64,000 bases of DNA, taken from contig OZ245019.1 of NCBI GenBank assembly GCA_965223815.1, positions 4,402,001 to 4,466,000 of the forward strand, given 5' to 3'. Shown here in pieces: positions 7,313 through 17,302 of the stretch; the stretch's first letter is position 1, and each line of letters starts with the position of its first letter. A program made the position numbers and the translations under genes. The stretch is from HKST-UBA178 sp965223815. Lineage in GTDB: Bacteria; Pseudomonadota; Gammaproteobacteria; Chromatiales; Chromatiaceae. The notes below the pieces were generated by a model. That model did no database searches. It had not been told where the DNA came from and saw only the letters and a program-made list of their open reading frames with translations.

Positions 7313-8044
7313 ATGCGAGTAGCTAGAGTTCACACCGACCAGCCGTTACGGGTAGGCACGCTTACAAAGCTCGATCCGCAAGCGGCACACCACCTCCGTA
7401 AGGTGTTGCGACTTCGCAACGGCGATCAAGCTATTGTGTTCAATGGGGATGGTAGGGACTACTACGGCAAACTCGAGCTAACAGGCAGACACGATGTCTC
7501 GATAAGTATTGCAACTTGCTCAGAACTTGAAGCAAGTGTTGCTCTGAGTATTCGCCTCGGCCTCGGCGTTTCCCGGGGTGAACGAATGGACTTTGCCATT
7601 CAGAAATCAGTAGAGCTTGGGGTAGATGAAATCATTCCGCTCGATACAGAGCGCTGCTCGATCCCCGCCTCCAGTGATCGTCTGGAGAAACGTCACCGGC
7701 ATTGGCATCGGATAGTTATTTCGGCCTGCGAGCAGTCGGGGCGAAAGCAGTTGCCGACACTGCGCCAAATCACCCCATTGTGCGAATGGTTGCATGAGCA
7801 GAGTTCAATTCCTGGGATTTTACTCACCCCAACCTCGGTCGTCACGCTGGAGCTATTGCCCCATCCGGGAAACATGGTCAATCTCCTGGTAGGCCCAGAG
7901 GGTGGCCTCAGCGAAAACGAATGCGCTGAAGCAATAGCCCATGGTTTTCAAGCAATTCGACTTGGGCCGAGGGTGTTACGTACAGAAACTGCGCCGCTAG
8001 CTGCTATCGCAGCTGCACAGGTGCTTTGGGGGGATTTTCGTTAA
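7313..8044 (+). CDS. rsmE: 16S rRNA (uracil-1498-N3)-methyltransferase
   Basis: RsmE methylates U1498 of 16S rRNA using SAM. It is a SPOUT-fold (knotted) enzyme that works as a dimer. The 243-residue frame from ATG 7313 starts with the family pattern MRVARV. It shows an N-terminal PUA-like domain (LDPQAAHHLRKVLRL), the central segment ERMDFAIQKSVELGVDEI, and the C-terminal SAM knot with LLVGPEGGLSENE and LGPRVLRTETA. The long upstream extension in the same frame is out-of-frame membrane-protein sequence and is not part of the gene. It follows the unknown membrane protein closely and is convergent with chpC. Confidence 0.95.
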   Translation: MRVARVHTDQPLRVGTLTKLDPQAAHHLRKVLRLRNGDQAIVFNGDGRDYYGKLELTGRHDVSISIATCSELEASVALSIRLGLGVSRGERMDFAIQKSVELGVDEIIPLDTERCSIPASSDRLEKRHRHWHRIVISACEQSGRKQLPTLRQITPLCEWLHEQSSIPGILLTPTSVVTLELLPHPGNMVNLLVGPEGGLSENECAEAIAHGFQAIRLGPRVLRTETAPLAAIAAAQVLWGDFR

Positions 8045-8069
8045 CCAGGGGCTGCCACTCCCAAAAAGG

Positions 8070-8540
8070 CTAATCCAAAATCTCAACCAGAGCCTGCTCC
8101 AGAGCATCAAGATTGGGAATCCAGGCCTCCTGATCATTGATCATGAGATGGCGGGACACCATGGGTCGTGGCTCTTCCTGCTCATCAAGTGGAACAATGG
8201 ATTCCTCCGTCACCCGCACTAACCTGGGGATAGTGCGCAACAGAAAGCCGGTGTAGGGCAACACTGAAGCACTGTTGATAGTATTGCAAAGCGCAATTCT
8301 AGCGCGGTGCCCAATCTCTTTTTCCGGCATTCCAAGCAGGCTATCAAATGCTATCAACGGCACCCGATAGTGACGCCAAGACATCACGCCGAGCAACCAG
8401 TCAGGGGCGCCTTTAGGCACTTCCTCCGGATCCCCATAGCCAACCACTTCTGACACTGAGATATTCGGAAGCAGCAGCTGCCCCGACTGCAGAGGTAACA
8501 ACACTCCGCGCACCTCCACCTGCCCAGCACCACTGCTCAC
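8070..8540 (-). CDS. chpC: CheW-like adaptor of the pilus chemosensory system
   Basis: A 156-residue single CheW domain protein: hydrophobic beta strands (VRGVLLPLQSGQLLLPNISVS) followed by WLLGVMSWRHYRVPLIAF, which corresponds to the CheW core. Its place directly after chpA (4-bp overlap of stop and start) matches ChpC of the Pseudomonas Pil-Chp system, where it is a second CheW-type linker between chemoreceptor and kinase. In Pseudomonas chpB (methylesterase) lies between chpA and chpC; here it is missing. The gene closes the minus-strand pilG-to-chpC operon. Confidence 0.82.
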   Translation of the reverse strand: MSSGAGQVEVRGVLLPLQSGQLLLPNISVSEVVGYGDPEEVPKGAPDWLLGVMSWRHYRVPLIAFDSLLGMPEKEIGHRARIALCNTINSASVLPYTGFLLRTIPRLVRVTEESIVPLDEQEEPRPMVSRHLMINDQEAWIPNLDALEQALVEILD

Positions 8541-11500
8541 GATATCGTCTCCGCCATTACCGAGTAGATGTTGTCAAGAAGATCCGCTTCCTGATATGGC
8601 TTACCCAGATAGCGTTTGACACCAAGCTCCATTGCCAGATTACGATGCTTGTCTCCGGTCCGGGAGGTAATCATGATTATGGGAATATCCCTCAGTTCGT
8701 CCGTATTTCGCATGTGCCGTGCCAATTCGAAGCCATCCATTCTGGGCATTTCAATGTCGAGTAGCATTATGTCAGGATGAGTCTCTTGCAGCTGGGCCAC
8801 AGCATCCACACCATCCTTAGCGGCAATGACTTTCATACCATTCCTTTCCAGCACCCGCCCAGTCACCTTCCGCACAGTAATCGAGTCATCTACCACCATC
8901 ACCGTTCGGCTGGATTCCTGAGCTAGCGTAGCAACAGGTTCCGGATGCGCCGGTGTCGTATGAGCGGCATCTATGCGCACCAGAGCAGTTACATCCAGAA
9001 TCAATGCCACTCGGCCGTCGCCCAAGATAGTCCCGCCAGAGATCCAGCGAATACTACTAACCTGTGGACCTACGGATTTCACAACAATCTGTCTGTTACC
9101 CAGCAGCCCGTCCACCTGAAGAGCTACCCTGTGCTCACCAGCACGAACTAATAGCAGTGGATACCATTTACGCTGTTCTGCAAGATTCAATTCGCTTACA
9201 TTAAGCATAGATCCCAGATAGAGCACGCGATACTCGTTATCCGCATACTCGAAGAAAGGGCTACGGCCATCATAGAAGTTGACCAATTCGGTCTTGGTTA
9301 CCCGCACGACACCTTCGATACTGGTGTGGGGAATAGCGTATATCTCCTCACCCAATTCAACTAAAAGCGCGTCGCTTATAGCGAGGGTAAGAGGTAAGCG
9401 TATGATGAAGCTGGTACCTTCGCCTGGATTGGAAGCAATATCGAGGGATCCGCCAAGATGCCTCACCTCCTTTATCACCACATCCAGACCCACACCCCGG
9501 CCGGATATCTGATTGACTTCACTCTGGGTGCTAAACCCATGCTGAAGTACAAATTGCAGGACATCACTATCGGGCACTTCCGCGTCTGCATCGAGTAACC
9601 CAACTTCAATCGCCTGCTGGCGTATCGCATCGACATTCAATCCGGCACCGTCATCGGAAACTGTCAGCAGAATATCGTTACCTTCACGAACCAAATCGAG
9701 ATACACCCTTCCCGTCTGCTTCTTCCCTACAGTTACACGCTGCTCGGGAGGTTCTATACCGTGAGAAACCGCATTGCGCAGTATATGTTCCAGAGGACCA
9801 AGCATCCGATCAAGAATACCCCTGTCCAGCTCGCCGTCAGCTCCCCGCACCAGCAGCTCCGCCTTTTTGTCCAGAGCCCCGGCGGTCTGTCTTACCAGCC
9901 GTTGGAGACGCGGTACCAGTTGTGCAAATGGGACCATTCGGGTCCGCAATAGACCGTCCTGCAAATCGGTGGCAACACGAGATTGCTGTAATAACAGTGT
10001 CTCCGTCTGCTTGTGCAGATCCTCCAAATATTCGTTGATGTTGGTCAGGTCGTTAACCGTTTCCAACAAACCCCGTGAAAGCTGTTGGATATTGGAAAAA
10101 CGATCCATTTCCAGCGGATCAAACAACTCTTCCGGCTCCAGTCCTTCACCCCGATCCCGATCATAACGAAACAGTATTTGTGCCTCAGTTTCGATATCCA
10201 GACTGCGTAGCTGGGTGCGCAGGCGATCGACTGTCTGCTCCAACTCTGCAAGGTTGAATCCAAGCGTAATGTTCTGCTGCTCAAGCCGTGACCGGTAAAT
10301 ACTCACTTCACCGGCGTTGTTTACCAATTTATCGAGTAGACCAGACTTAACTCGAATTTGCTCGCGCCGCTCGCGTCCGGTCTGGACGGCCGTAACCTGC
10401 TTCTTTCTCGAGAAGGTCTCGGCGTCGAATACTTGTCCGTCGCTCGCAGGAATCTCGGTCTTCTTGACCAGAGGTCCGACCGGATCCTGCCGACGCTTCT
10501 TCTTTGCTGATTTAGATTTCGGTTTGGCCTTTTCAGGTTCCTTTACCTGTTTAGCATCCCCGGACACGGACTCCAGTCGGGCTATTAAATCGTCAGCGCG
10601 ACGCACCCTGGGTCCATGACCTATATCGTCGATTTGTTCCGCCAGGCGATCCACAGTCTTCTGAGCGAGATCCAGCACTTCGGCAGTTGCGCTTTCTCCC
10701 TTCTGCCCGACTTCTGTGAGCATCGATTCAAACGCATGACTTAGATCGCCGGTGGCCATGATTCCTGACAAGCGCGCTCCACCCTTCAGAGTATGCAAAG
10801 TCCGCTGTAGATCGCTTATTGGTGCATCATCATCCGGATTTTCACGCCACTGCTGAAATGAATTTTCCACGGAATCCACCAACTCCCTGGCTTCCTCGAG
10901 GAAAATCTCCGTGAGTTCGCCATCTCCCTCAAGGTCATCGAATTCCGTGCCGTCACCCGGCATTCCAGTCTCTGTTATTGCCTTCGCAGCATCATCTTCG
11001 ACCGAGGTTTCATCCGTAATGGAATCCTCTGCTACCGCTTCCTCTGCTACTGCTTCCTCTGCTACTGCTTCCTCTGCTACTGCTTCCTCTGCTACTGCTT
11101 CCTCTGCTACTGCTTCCTCTGCTACTGCTTCCTCTGCTACTGCTTCCTCTACTACTGCTTCTTCTGCCATTGCTTCGACGGCTTCAACATCTGCTGGAAT
11201 GGCATCTGCAGCCCAATCCGGAGGCGTATCCGGCTTGGGCTGATCGGAATTATTAGTCAACGACACGCGACGATTATCGATCTCGTCGACAAGCCGCTGC
11301 CACTCGGGCATAGATGCCTGCTGAGACCTGAGTGATGCCAACACCTCTCCGAAACAACTCAGACAATCGGTTACCAATGCCAGGAATGTCTCATCCGCCG
11401 GATGCGATGTTTCTATCAAATCAACAATATATGTCTCAAGGGCAGTGCTAACTTGGGCAATGGGCTCCACACCGGCCATATCCGCACTGCCATGCAGCGT

Positions 11501-14080
11501 ATGCAACGCTCGGGATATCTCCGACCCCTTAAGGTCACAGGAGGTAAGATCGTTACGGCACCCGTCCACAAAGGAGCGCAAATTTTCAATATGAGTACGC
11601 GTTTCGGCCTCGAATATGCCCAGAAGATCCGGATCAATAGCGATCTCGGGTTCTGCGGCCGTTGGTGGATTCCAATCTTCGGGCACTGATTCCAGTTCCA
11701 GCGCATCAGCATCTGATTCAAGCTCCAGCTGAACTGTCTCGCCAGAGGAAGGCTCGATGGTCTGTTGATCTGGATCTTCTACTGCGATCCCGGGATTCTG
11801 TTCCGATTCTGTAGCGGCATTCTGCTGACCGGCCAATGAAAATGCCTGATCGATAACAGGCTGCACATCAACGGATGGCGCAACACCAGATTCCTGAGCA
11901 TCAATTAGCCCTGGCAACATTGCGACAGCCCGCTGAATCTGATCGAAAATTTCCTGGGAGGCATCGACCGTCTCATCGATAACCCTATTGAGAAGATTCT
12001 CGACAGACCAAGACAACTCACCGATAGACATCGCCCCTACCAGCCGGCCGCTTCCTTTCAAAGTGTGAAACGAACGCCTTACCGTAATCAATGCTTCGCG
12101 GTCCTCTGAATTGGCGATCCATCTTGGTAAAACGACACCTATAGTTTCCAGTTCGTCTCTTGCCTCCTCTACAAATATCTCCAGTATTTCGGGATCAATT
12201 TCTTCCAAAGAGGGCTTGTCTGCGGAATCCAATGATTCTTCGGGTGCGTCTACGGGGGGCTCTTCTTTGGTATGCCCCTCATCAGAAGCAGGCACAGGCT
12301 CCAACATAAAGTTTGTGCTACCACCAGCACCAACTAGTTCCAGCGCCGCCTCTGTTTGGGCGATATCGGGAACTGACTCAAGAGACGGTGCTGTCTCAAT
12401 GACGCCGAGGTTAATCAGTGCGTGCCTGGCAATATCGAGTATTTCACTATGCACACCCCGGCCCTCGGTAACAGCTTCCATGAAATACTCGATAGCGGTA
12501 ATAGCATCCGCGAAACGATTGAGATCCTCCTGAGCAGGCAGTTCGCCACTCACTAAAAGTTGGTCGCTGATATAACTATTTAATCGCTGGAGCAACTCTG
12601 CCGCATCATCAAGCCCCATGATTCTCAGTGCGCCTGCCACCGTGGCGAATCGCGCAGGTACTTGCTCCAGTGGCTCGAGTACTTGAGGATTCTGTATGAA
12701 ATCTACGATAGCCTCTCGGTTTCTGGCCATCTCTATCTCGGCTTCATGTAACACCGAATCAGTAAGTTTCTCCAGTTCACCGCTGGGTAACGAACTCTCC
12801 TCCTTAGCACGATTAAGATCACCGGTGAGCTCCCTGGATGCCGCAAGATTATCCAGTGATGTCTCCACGAACAAAATGTCGCCCGCCATGGACATCAGGG
12901 CTTGCTCATCGGGCAACTGACCTTGTTGTTGGAATCCTTCGATTTGATCGGCCTGCCTCTTCAGCTTTTCTCGAAGCGCACCCTGGCCAATCATACCCAG
13001 CGTATCGGCAACTTTCGTAAGCGGCACACCAAGCACCACAAGCCGATCAATATTTTTCTCGCCGCTTCGTATATAGAGATCCAGGCCGTCCTTGATTTCC
13101 GTCAGATCTGCACCAATGGCACTGCGTAGTGAAATGACCAGCGATTGATCAAACGTCTGCAGCCCAGCTCTTTCCTGGTCAATCTCATCTTGGTCGAAGA
13201 CTTGCTGGTTCAGGCCAAAGGTCTGCCGCACCTCATTAATCAACCAGTGCTGTGACTTGGTGCTGGCCACATAGTAAAGAAGATTTTTTAGTAGATCATT
13301 GGACGGATGCTCAGCAACCTGTTGTTCCCCCAGATCTATCACCCGCTTTATTTCTCTATCTATTTTCCCGAAAAGTTCTTTGTAGGCCACCCCCGGCTTG
13401 CTACTTCCCTCCTCCCTAAGTCCTTCTGCCAATGCCCACCCGGATTTAAACAATTGACTTAGCTTTTCGGTACCGGACTGATCCGAAAGCTCGGCCAGTA
13501 CCTTGCCGATACTCTCCAATCCCCCGGAGACATCGATTTCACGAAACCATTCTAAAAGCCCCCTGTGATACTGCGTACGCAGTTTTCGGGCCAGAGACGA
13601 AAGCTCTTGATTAGCCTTACCAGAAATCTCATCCGAGTTAAGCTTGCCCTCGAGACCAGGTGCAAACAGAGCCACCTCTGAAAGTAACGCGGCGTCACGT
13701 GTCGCTCTCAATTCATTCAGCATGGGAAGAACAAGAAGCGGAATATCCCGGGCACCGGCCTCAAGCTTTTCCAGATATCCAGGTAGATGTACAAGGCCCA
13801 GCATCAGAGTCTCAGCCGCAGCATCCGGTTGCTTAACTTGCCCATCTCTGATTGCCGATGCAACCAGTTCCATCTCCTCCGCCAACATGGCAGCACCGTA
13901 GAGTTGGAGCAGTTGCAGGGTTCCCCTTACTTGGTGGAGATTGTCAATACAACTTGCGATGAGATCTGCACTGCCAGTGCCCTCGGCATAATCTTCAAGT
14001 GATCGGCTGGCATTAGACAAGAGCGTATCAAGTTCGCTTCTGACCCATTTCAGCTTACTGTGATCGTGAGAATCCGTCAT
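8537..14080 (-). CDS. chpA: ChpA-type hybrid chemotaxis histidine kinase for type IV pili
   Basis: This 1847-residue cytosolic kinase controls twitching motility by passing phosphate to PilG and PilH. The order is: an N-terminal FimL/ChpA-like helical region (1-600); three histidine phosphotransfer domains with His672 (SFHTLKG), His860 (LHTLHGS) and His1096 (LHTLKGG); a low-complexity Ala-Val-Glu repeat between the second and third (about 969-1018); a Lys/Arg-rich linker; dimerisation and CheA-type ATPase domains with the N box NAVSHGIEPP (about 1440) and G box DDGAGLN (about 1481); a CheW domain; and a C-terminal receiver with phospho-acceptor Asp1775. Pseudomonas ChpA is longer and has more phosphotransfer domains, so this is a reduced version. 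Further degenerate phosphotransfer domains in the N-terminal third are possible. Confidence 0.95.
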   Translation of the reverse strand: MTDSHDHSKLKWVRSELDTLLSNASRSLEDYAEGTGSADLIASCIDNLHQVRGTLQLLQLYGAAMLAEEMELVASAIRDGQVKQPDAAAETLMLGLVHLPGYLEKLEAGARDIPLLVLPMLNELRATRDAALLSEVALFAPGLEGKLNSDEISGKANQELSSLARKLRTQYHRGLLEWFREIDVSGGLESIGKVLAELSDQSGTEKLSQLFKSGWALAEGLREEGSSKPGVAYKELFGKIDREIKRVIDLGEQQVAEHPSNDLLKNLLYYVASTKSQHWLINEVRQTFGLNQQVFDQDEIDQERAGLQTFDQSLVISLRSAIGADLTEIKDGLDLYIRSGEKNIDRLVVLGVPLTKVADTLGMIGQGALREKLKRQADQIEGFQQQGQLPDEQALMSMAGDILFVETSLDNLAASRELTGDLNRAKEESSLPSGELEKLTDSVLHEAEIEMARNREAIVDFIQNPQVLEPLEQVPARFATVAGALRIMGLDDAAELLQRLNSYISDQLLVSGELPAQEDLNRFADAITAIEYFMEAVTEGRGVHSEILDIARHALINLGVIETAPSLESVPDIAQTEAALELVGAGGSTNFMLEPVPASDEGHTKEEPPVDAPEESLDSADKPSLEEIDPEILEIFVEEARDELETIGVVLPRWIANSEDREALITVRRSFHTLKGSGRLVGAMSIGELSWSVENLLNRVIDETVDASQEIFDQIQRAVAMLPGLIDAQESGVAPSVDVQPVIDQAFSLAGQQNAATESEQNPGIAVEDPDQQTIEPSSGETVQLELESDADALELESVPEDWNPPTAAEPEIAIDPDLLGIFEAETRTHIENLRSFVDGCRNDLTSCDLKGSEISRALHTLHGSADMAGVEPIAQVSTALETYIVDLIETSHPADETFLALVTDCLSCFGEVLASLRSQQASMPEWQRLVDEIDNRRVSLTNNSDQPKPDTPPDWAADAIPADVEAVEAMAEEAVVEEAVAEEAVAEEAVAEEAVAEEAVAEEAVAEEAVAEEAVAEDSITDETSVEDDAAKAITETGMPGDGTEFDDLEGDGELTEIFLEEARELVDSVENSFQQWRENPDDDAPISDLQRTLHTLKGGARLSGIMATGDLSHAFESMLTEVGQKGESATAEVLDLAQKTVDRLAEQIDDIGHGPRVRRADDLIARLESVSGDAKQVKEPEKAKPKSKSAKKKRRQDPVGPLVKKTEIPASDGQVFDAETFSRKKQVTAVQTGRERREQIRVKSGLLDKLVNNAGEVSIYRSRLEQQNITLGFNLAELEQTVDRLRTQLRSLDIETEAQILFRYDRDRGEGLEPEELFDPLEMDRFSNIQQLSRGLLETVNDLTNINEYLEDLHKQTETLLLQQSRVATDLQDGLLRTRMVPFAQLVPRLQRLVRQTAGALDKKAELLVRGADGELDRGILDRMLGPLEHILRNAVSHGIEPPEQRVTVGKKQTGRVYLDLVREGNDILLTVSDDGAGLNVDAIRQQAIEVGLLDADAEVPDSDVLQFVLQHGFSTQSEVNQISGRGVGLDVVIKEVRHLGGSLDIASNPGEGTSFIIRLPLTLAISDALLVELGEEIYAIPHTSIEGVVRVTKTELVNFYDGRSPFFEYADNEYRVLYLGSMLNVSELNLAEQRKWYPLLLVRAGEHRVALQVDGLLGNRQIVVKSVGPQVSSIRWISGGTILGDGRVALILDVTALVRIDAAHTTPAHPEPVATLAQESSRTVMVVDDSITVRKVTGRVLERNGMKVIAAKDGVDAVAQLQETHPDIMLLDIEMPRMDGFELARHMRNTDELRDIPIIMITSRTGDKHRNLAMELGVKRYLGKPYQEADLLDNIYSVMAETIS
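11026..11175 (-). repeat. 15-bp tandem repeat inside chpA
   Basis: Seven identical 15-bp units (plus-strand CCTCTGCTACTGCTT) fill 11041-11145, an eighth with one change fills 11146-11160, and degenerate units flank both sides. The unit is five codons, so copy-number changes keep the frame. The encoded pentapeptide is A-V-A-E-E. Such perfect identity indicates recent expansion and likely length variation between strains. Confidence 0.95.
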
Positions 14081-14130
14081 CGGAATTTAAACTCCTCGGT
14101 GCAATCGACACACTTCCACATTGGGGCGGC

Positions 14131-16179
14131 TTACTCCGGTAAACGGAAACCAGCGACAGACTCTTGAAGCTGATCAGCAAGATCCGCCAGGGTTCCAATC
14201 GAGGCTGCCGTTTGACTGGTACCGTCAGAAGTCTGAGTTGTAATCTCCCGGATAACACTCATGGTCTGATCGATACGGCTCGCCGAAGCGGATTGTTTCT
14301 GTGCCGACTCAGCAACCTGGCTGCTTCGCTCTGAGATATGCTGGGAAACATTTTCAATCTCTTTGAGTGCCTCACCTGCATCCTCGGAGAGCCGAGCGCC
14401 AGATACCACTTCGGTGGTCGTGTTCTCCATCGAGCTGACTGCCTCGTTGGTATCGGCTTGGATAGTCTTCACCAAGGCCTCAATCTGCTTGGTCGCATTA
14501 CTGGAGCGCTCCGCCAACCGCTGTACTTCGTCCGCGACCACAGCGAATCCCCGGCCGGCTTCACCCGCCATCGCCGCCTGCATGGCCGCGTTCAAGGCGA
14601 GGATATTGGTTTGGTCAGCGATATCGTCGATGAGCTCGACAATGTCGCCAATTTCCTGGGAACTCTCACCTAGCCGTTTAATTCTCTTCGCAGTTTCTTG
14701 GATCTGCTCGCGGATTGTATCCATGCCCTGGATAGTGCGTCTTACCGTATCTGCACCCTTGGCTGCTATTTCCACTGAACGCTGGGAAATTTCTGAAGAT
14801 TCGGCGGCATCGGAAGACATCTGATCCATTGCGCCCGTCATCTCCTTGATGGAGTAAGTCGCAGATACGAGCTGCTCCGCCTGATGCTCACTCGCCTCTG
14901 CCAAATGCATCGCAGTGGCGCGACTCTCCTGAGCTGAGGTGGACACATGAATTGCAGTCTCATTGATCGTGGTAACGAGCGTTCTCAGTGCTTCAATGGC
15001 ATAGTTTATAGAGTCAGCAATAGCTCCGGTCACATCCTCAGTCACGGTGGCGGTCACGGTAAGATCACCATCCGCCAAATCGCCCATCTCATCGAGCAAT
15101 CGAAGGATGGCCTGCTGGTTTCTTTCGTTCTGCTTAATGCTCTCGGCCTCCCTGCGCCTTGAACTTTGAACCAGGCTATACATAATGAGCAACAGGCAGA
15201 GCGCTCCAAATGCACTGACCGCAGCTAGCAGGCCGGGTCCTGCCTTAATTCCTGCAATACTGAAACGTCCAGGCCCTTTATCGTATGCCGCGATGAGGCC
15301 GGTAGCCGCCTTGTCGACTTGGTCCGAGGACTCCGTAATTTGGCTTGCAGCCTCCAAGGCCGGCAGTAATGTGGGCACTGTTTCGATAATGCCCGACGCT
15401 TGTTCCTCTATCTTGTGGAATACTTTGTCTATCTCTTCGAGCTTGCTCGACCCGCCCTGCACTTCAATGCGCTCGATTCCAAGTGATTCACTCCCTTTTT
15501 TCATGCCCTCGAGCACTCTGCTGAATCTATCGACGTCACGGCTGAAACGATCTATTGCAGCTACCGTAACTTCTCCTCCTTCCAGCACCCTGGTAACATT
15601 CTTATCGATGCGCTCAGCCAGCGTTCGCTGCTCAGATGCGACTGCGATCATTTGAGGCCTAGCATTGTTGGAGACTAGGATATCTACCAGCTCCGCAAGA
15701 GAATCCTCTAACACCGGAATCGTCTCGGTAATCGTATCGACGTGACTACGAATGGCGACGACTGATTCCTGGCTGGATATGATGTCGTCTGCGTTCTGTC
15801 GTAGTACCAGCCACGCACCTTCCATGACGTTCAACTCTTCGTTGACCCCTGGAGGGGAAGGTGGCAACCCTGTTTCCGGCATACCATTCTTCAACTCACT
15901 AAAGAGCTTTTGGAATGCTTGGCGAGACTCTTGAAGTTGGGGAAAAACTGACGCGTCGCCGGCAGCCGCGGAAAGAGCACTCTTCGCTATAGCTTGAGAT
16001 ACAACTCTTTGCTCCGCGGACCGGAGTACATATTGCTCCTCATGACTCGACCATGTGGCGATGTGGACAATCAGCACGACCACCGCTATCAACGACAGCA
16101 GCAGACCCGCAGATAGCGCCACGACGCCTTTATTTAGGGTGGATTTGCTGCCAGTTCCCTGCGCAGGCTGTCTATTCAT
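14131..16179 (-). CDS. pilJ: Type IV pilus methyl-accepting chemotaxis protein
   Basis: PilJ is the inner-membrane chemoreceptor that feeds the Pil-Chp kinase. The 682-residue chain has a first membrane segment at about 17-43, a large periplasmic helical part with PilJ-type repeats, a second membrane segment at about 310-335, a HAMP-like linker and a long cytoplasmic signalling coiled coil. The hairpin tip reads ALNAAMQAAMAGEAGRGF and VADEVQRLAERS, the standard MCP signature in its PilJ variant. It lies between pilI and chpA, as in Pseudomonas, but the methyltransferase gene pilK that usually follows is absent: only 50 bp separate pilJ from chpA. Confidence 0.96.
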   Translation of the reverse strand: MNRQPAQGTGSKSTLNKGVVALSAGLLLSLIAVVVLIVHIATWSSHEEQYVLRSAEQRVVSQAIAKSALSAAAGDASVFPQLQESRQAFQKLFSELKNGMPETGLPPSPPGVNEELNVMEGAWLVLRQNADDIISSQESVVAIRSHVDTITETIPVLEDSLAELVDILVSNNARPQMIAVASEQRTLAERIDKNVTRVLEGGEVTVAAIDRFSRDVDRFSRVLEGMKKGSESLGIERIEVQGGSSKLEEIDKVFHKIEEQASGIIETVPTLLPALEAASQITESSDQVDKAATGLIAAYDKGPGRFSIAGIKAGPGLLAAVSAFGALCLLLIMYSLVQSSRRREAESIKQNERNQQAILRLLDEMGDLADGDLTVTATVTEDVTGAIADSINYAIEALRTLVTTINETAIHVSTSAQESRATAMHLAEASEHQAEQLVSATYSIKEMTGAMDQMSSDAAESSEISQRSVEIAAKGADTVRRTIQGMDTIREQIQETAKRIKRLGESSQEIGDIVELIDDIADQTNILALNAAMQAAMAGEAGRGFAVVADEVQRLAERSSNATKQIEALVKTIQADTNEAVSSMENTTTEVVSGARLSEDAGEALKEIENVSQHISERSSQVAESAQKQSASASRIDQTMSVIREITTQTSDGTSQTAASIGTLADLADQLQESVAGFRLPE

Positions 16180-16254
16180 TTCGAATCAGCTCCCAGAAGG
16201 ATTTCACTCTTAGTTGATTTATTCATCGTTTAACACTCAGCAGACTTAACCGCA

Positions 16255-16821
16255 TCAGATAGCGGCAACCTGAAATTCCTGGTTTTCAGATAATGCACTC
16301 ATATCAAAGACGGGCCAGGTTTCATCGTCATCGCCAAAGGCTTGATTGCAAAATTCCGACAAGCCCTCTGTTAGTTCTGGCACGGGCATCTGCTGGTGTT
16401 GTTGAAAATGCCGAATACCTTGCACACCCCCGACCAGTAAGCCCACTCTTACGCCACTGTGATCTATCACTAAGACGCGCGAGCGCTTGGCGATGGAGAT
16501 AGGCTTACCGCCAAGAAACAGCTGCAAATCAATGATGGGCAACAAATTGCCTCTTATGTTGGCGATCCCCAACATCCAACGCTTGGATCCAGGAATTAGC
16601 GTAAGCGAGGAAGGAAGGTTAAGGATTTCCTTCACCTCACTGAGCAGGGTTACCACCGGTATACCTGAAACACTGAATACAATCCCGTCCCAGAGCGAAT
16701 GCGCCTCCTCCTGCTGCGGGAGACTCTTCCGACTCTGGCCGCTCCGCTGCTCAATATCCTTAAGCAGTTGTATAACTTCCAAAGCAGGGCTCACTTCAGT
16801 AATGGGTTCCTGACTAGCCAT
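16255..16821 (-). CDS. pilI: CheW-like coupling protein
   Basis: PilI links the receptor PilJ with the kinase ChpA. From ATG 16821 the product has 188 residues and one CheW domain (ISGIPVVTLL-type strands and WMLGIANIRGNLLPIIDL, the classic CheW core). The longer frame reaching 16878 would run deep into pilH, so the ATG overlapping the pilH stop by 8 bp is preferred; the overlap implies translational coupling. It sits in the order pilG-pilH-pilI-pilJ. Confidence 0.92.
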   Translation of the reverse strand: MASQEPITEVSPALEVIQLLKDIEQRSGQSRKSLPQQEEAHSLWDGIVFSVSGIPVVTLLSEVKEILNLPSSLTLIPGSKRWMLGIANIRGNLLPIIDLQLFLGGKPISIAKRSRVLVIDHSGVRVGLLVGGVQGIRHFQQHQQMPVPELTEGLSEFCNQAFGDDDETWPVFDMSALSENQEFQVAAI

Positions 16822-17248
16822 GCAGCACCACGCCGATTTTTTGCAGCAGTTGTTTTGGGGATACCGGCTTGACCACATAGTCTCTTGCGCCTTGACGCAG
16901 CCCCCATGCTCTGTCGGTTTCCTGACTCTTGGTGGATACCATAATGATGGGGATTTCCGCAGTTTCCGGACTACGACTTAGCTCTCGCGTTGCCTGAAAC
17001 CCATTCAAACCAGGCATGACCACATCCATCAGGATCAAATCCGGAGAAAATGTTGTCGCTGAAGTTACCCCGGCTTCACCATTCTCCGCTGTAATTACCT
17101 GATAACCACCCCGTTCAAGAATCCCCTTGAGAATATGCGTCTCTGTAGGCGAATCATCGACGATCAAGATAGTTTTTCCTTGGGCCGATTGATTGCCTTC
17201 CACTGCTACCTGGGATTCCGGCTCTCCTTTCTTGAAGAAACGTTTCAT
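16814..17248 (-). CDS. pilH: Twitching motility response regulator PilH
   Basis: A 144-residue single receiver domain with a short basic N-terminal tail (MKRFFKKGE). The acidic pocket VDDSPTE, the phospho-acceptor Asp in LILMDVVMPG, the Thr/Ser switch (IIMVSTKS) and the conserved Lys in YVVKPV are all present. By position after pilG and by receiver type it is PilH, which in Pseudomonas acts mainly on pilus retraction or as a phosphate sink for ChpA. Its stop codon overlaps the pilI start. Confidence 0.93.
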   Translation of the reverse strand: MKRFFKKGEPESQVAVEGNQSAQGKTILIVDDSPTETHILKGILERGGYQVITAENGEAGVTSATTFSPDLILMDVVMPGLNGFQATRELSRSPETAEIPIIMVSTKSQETDRAWGLRQGARDYVVKPVSPKQLLQKIGVVLHG

Positions 17249-17302
17249 TTACTAACCATTCGCTTAGGCTATGAGTGAATGTACCGGTCTGGGCTGACCT
17301 GA

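Noticed and set aside
11026..11175. Possible CRISPR array
   Set aside because: Units are 15 bp, contiguous and without spacers, and code in frame within chpA.
10911..11243. Plus-strand Ser-Ala-Thr repeat ORF
   Set aside because: It is the antisense reading of the 15-bp repeat in chpA; no start signals and no family.
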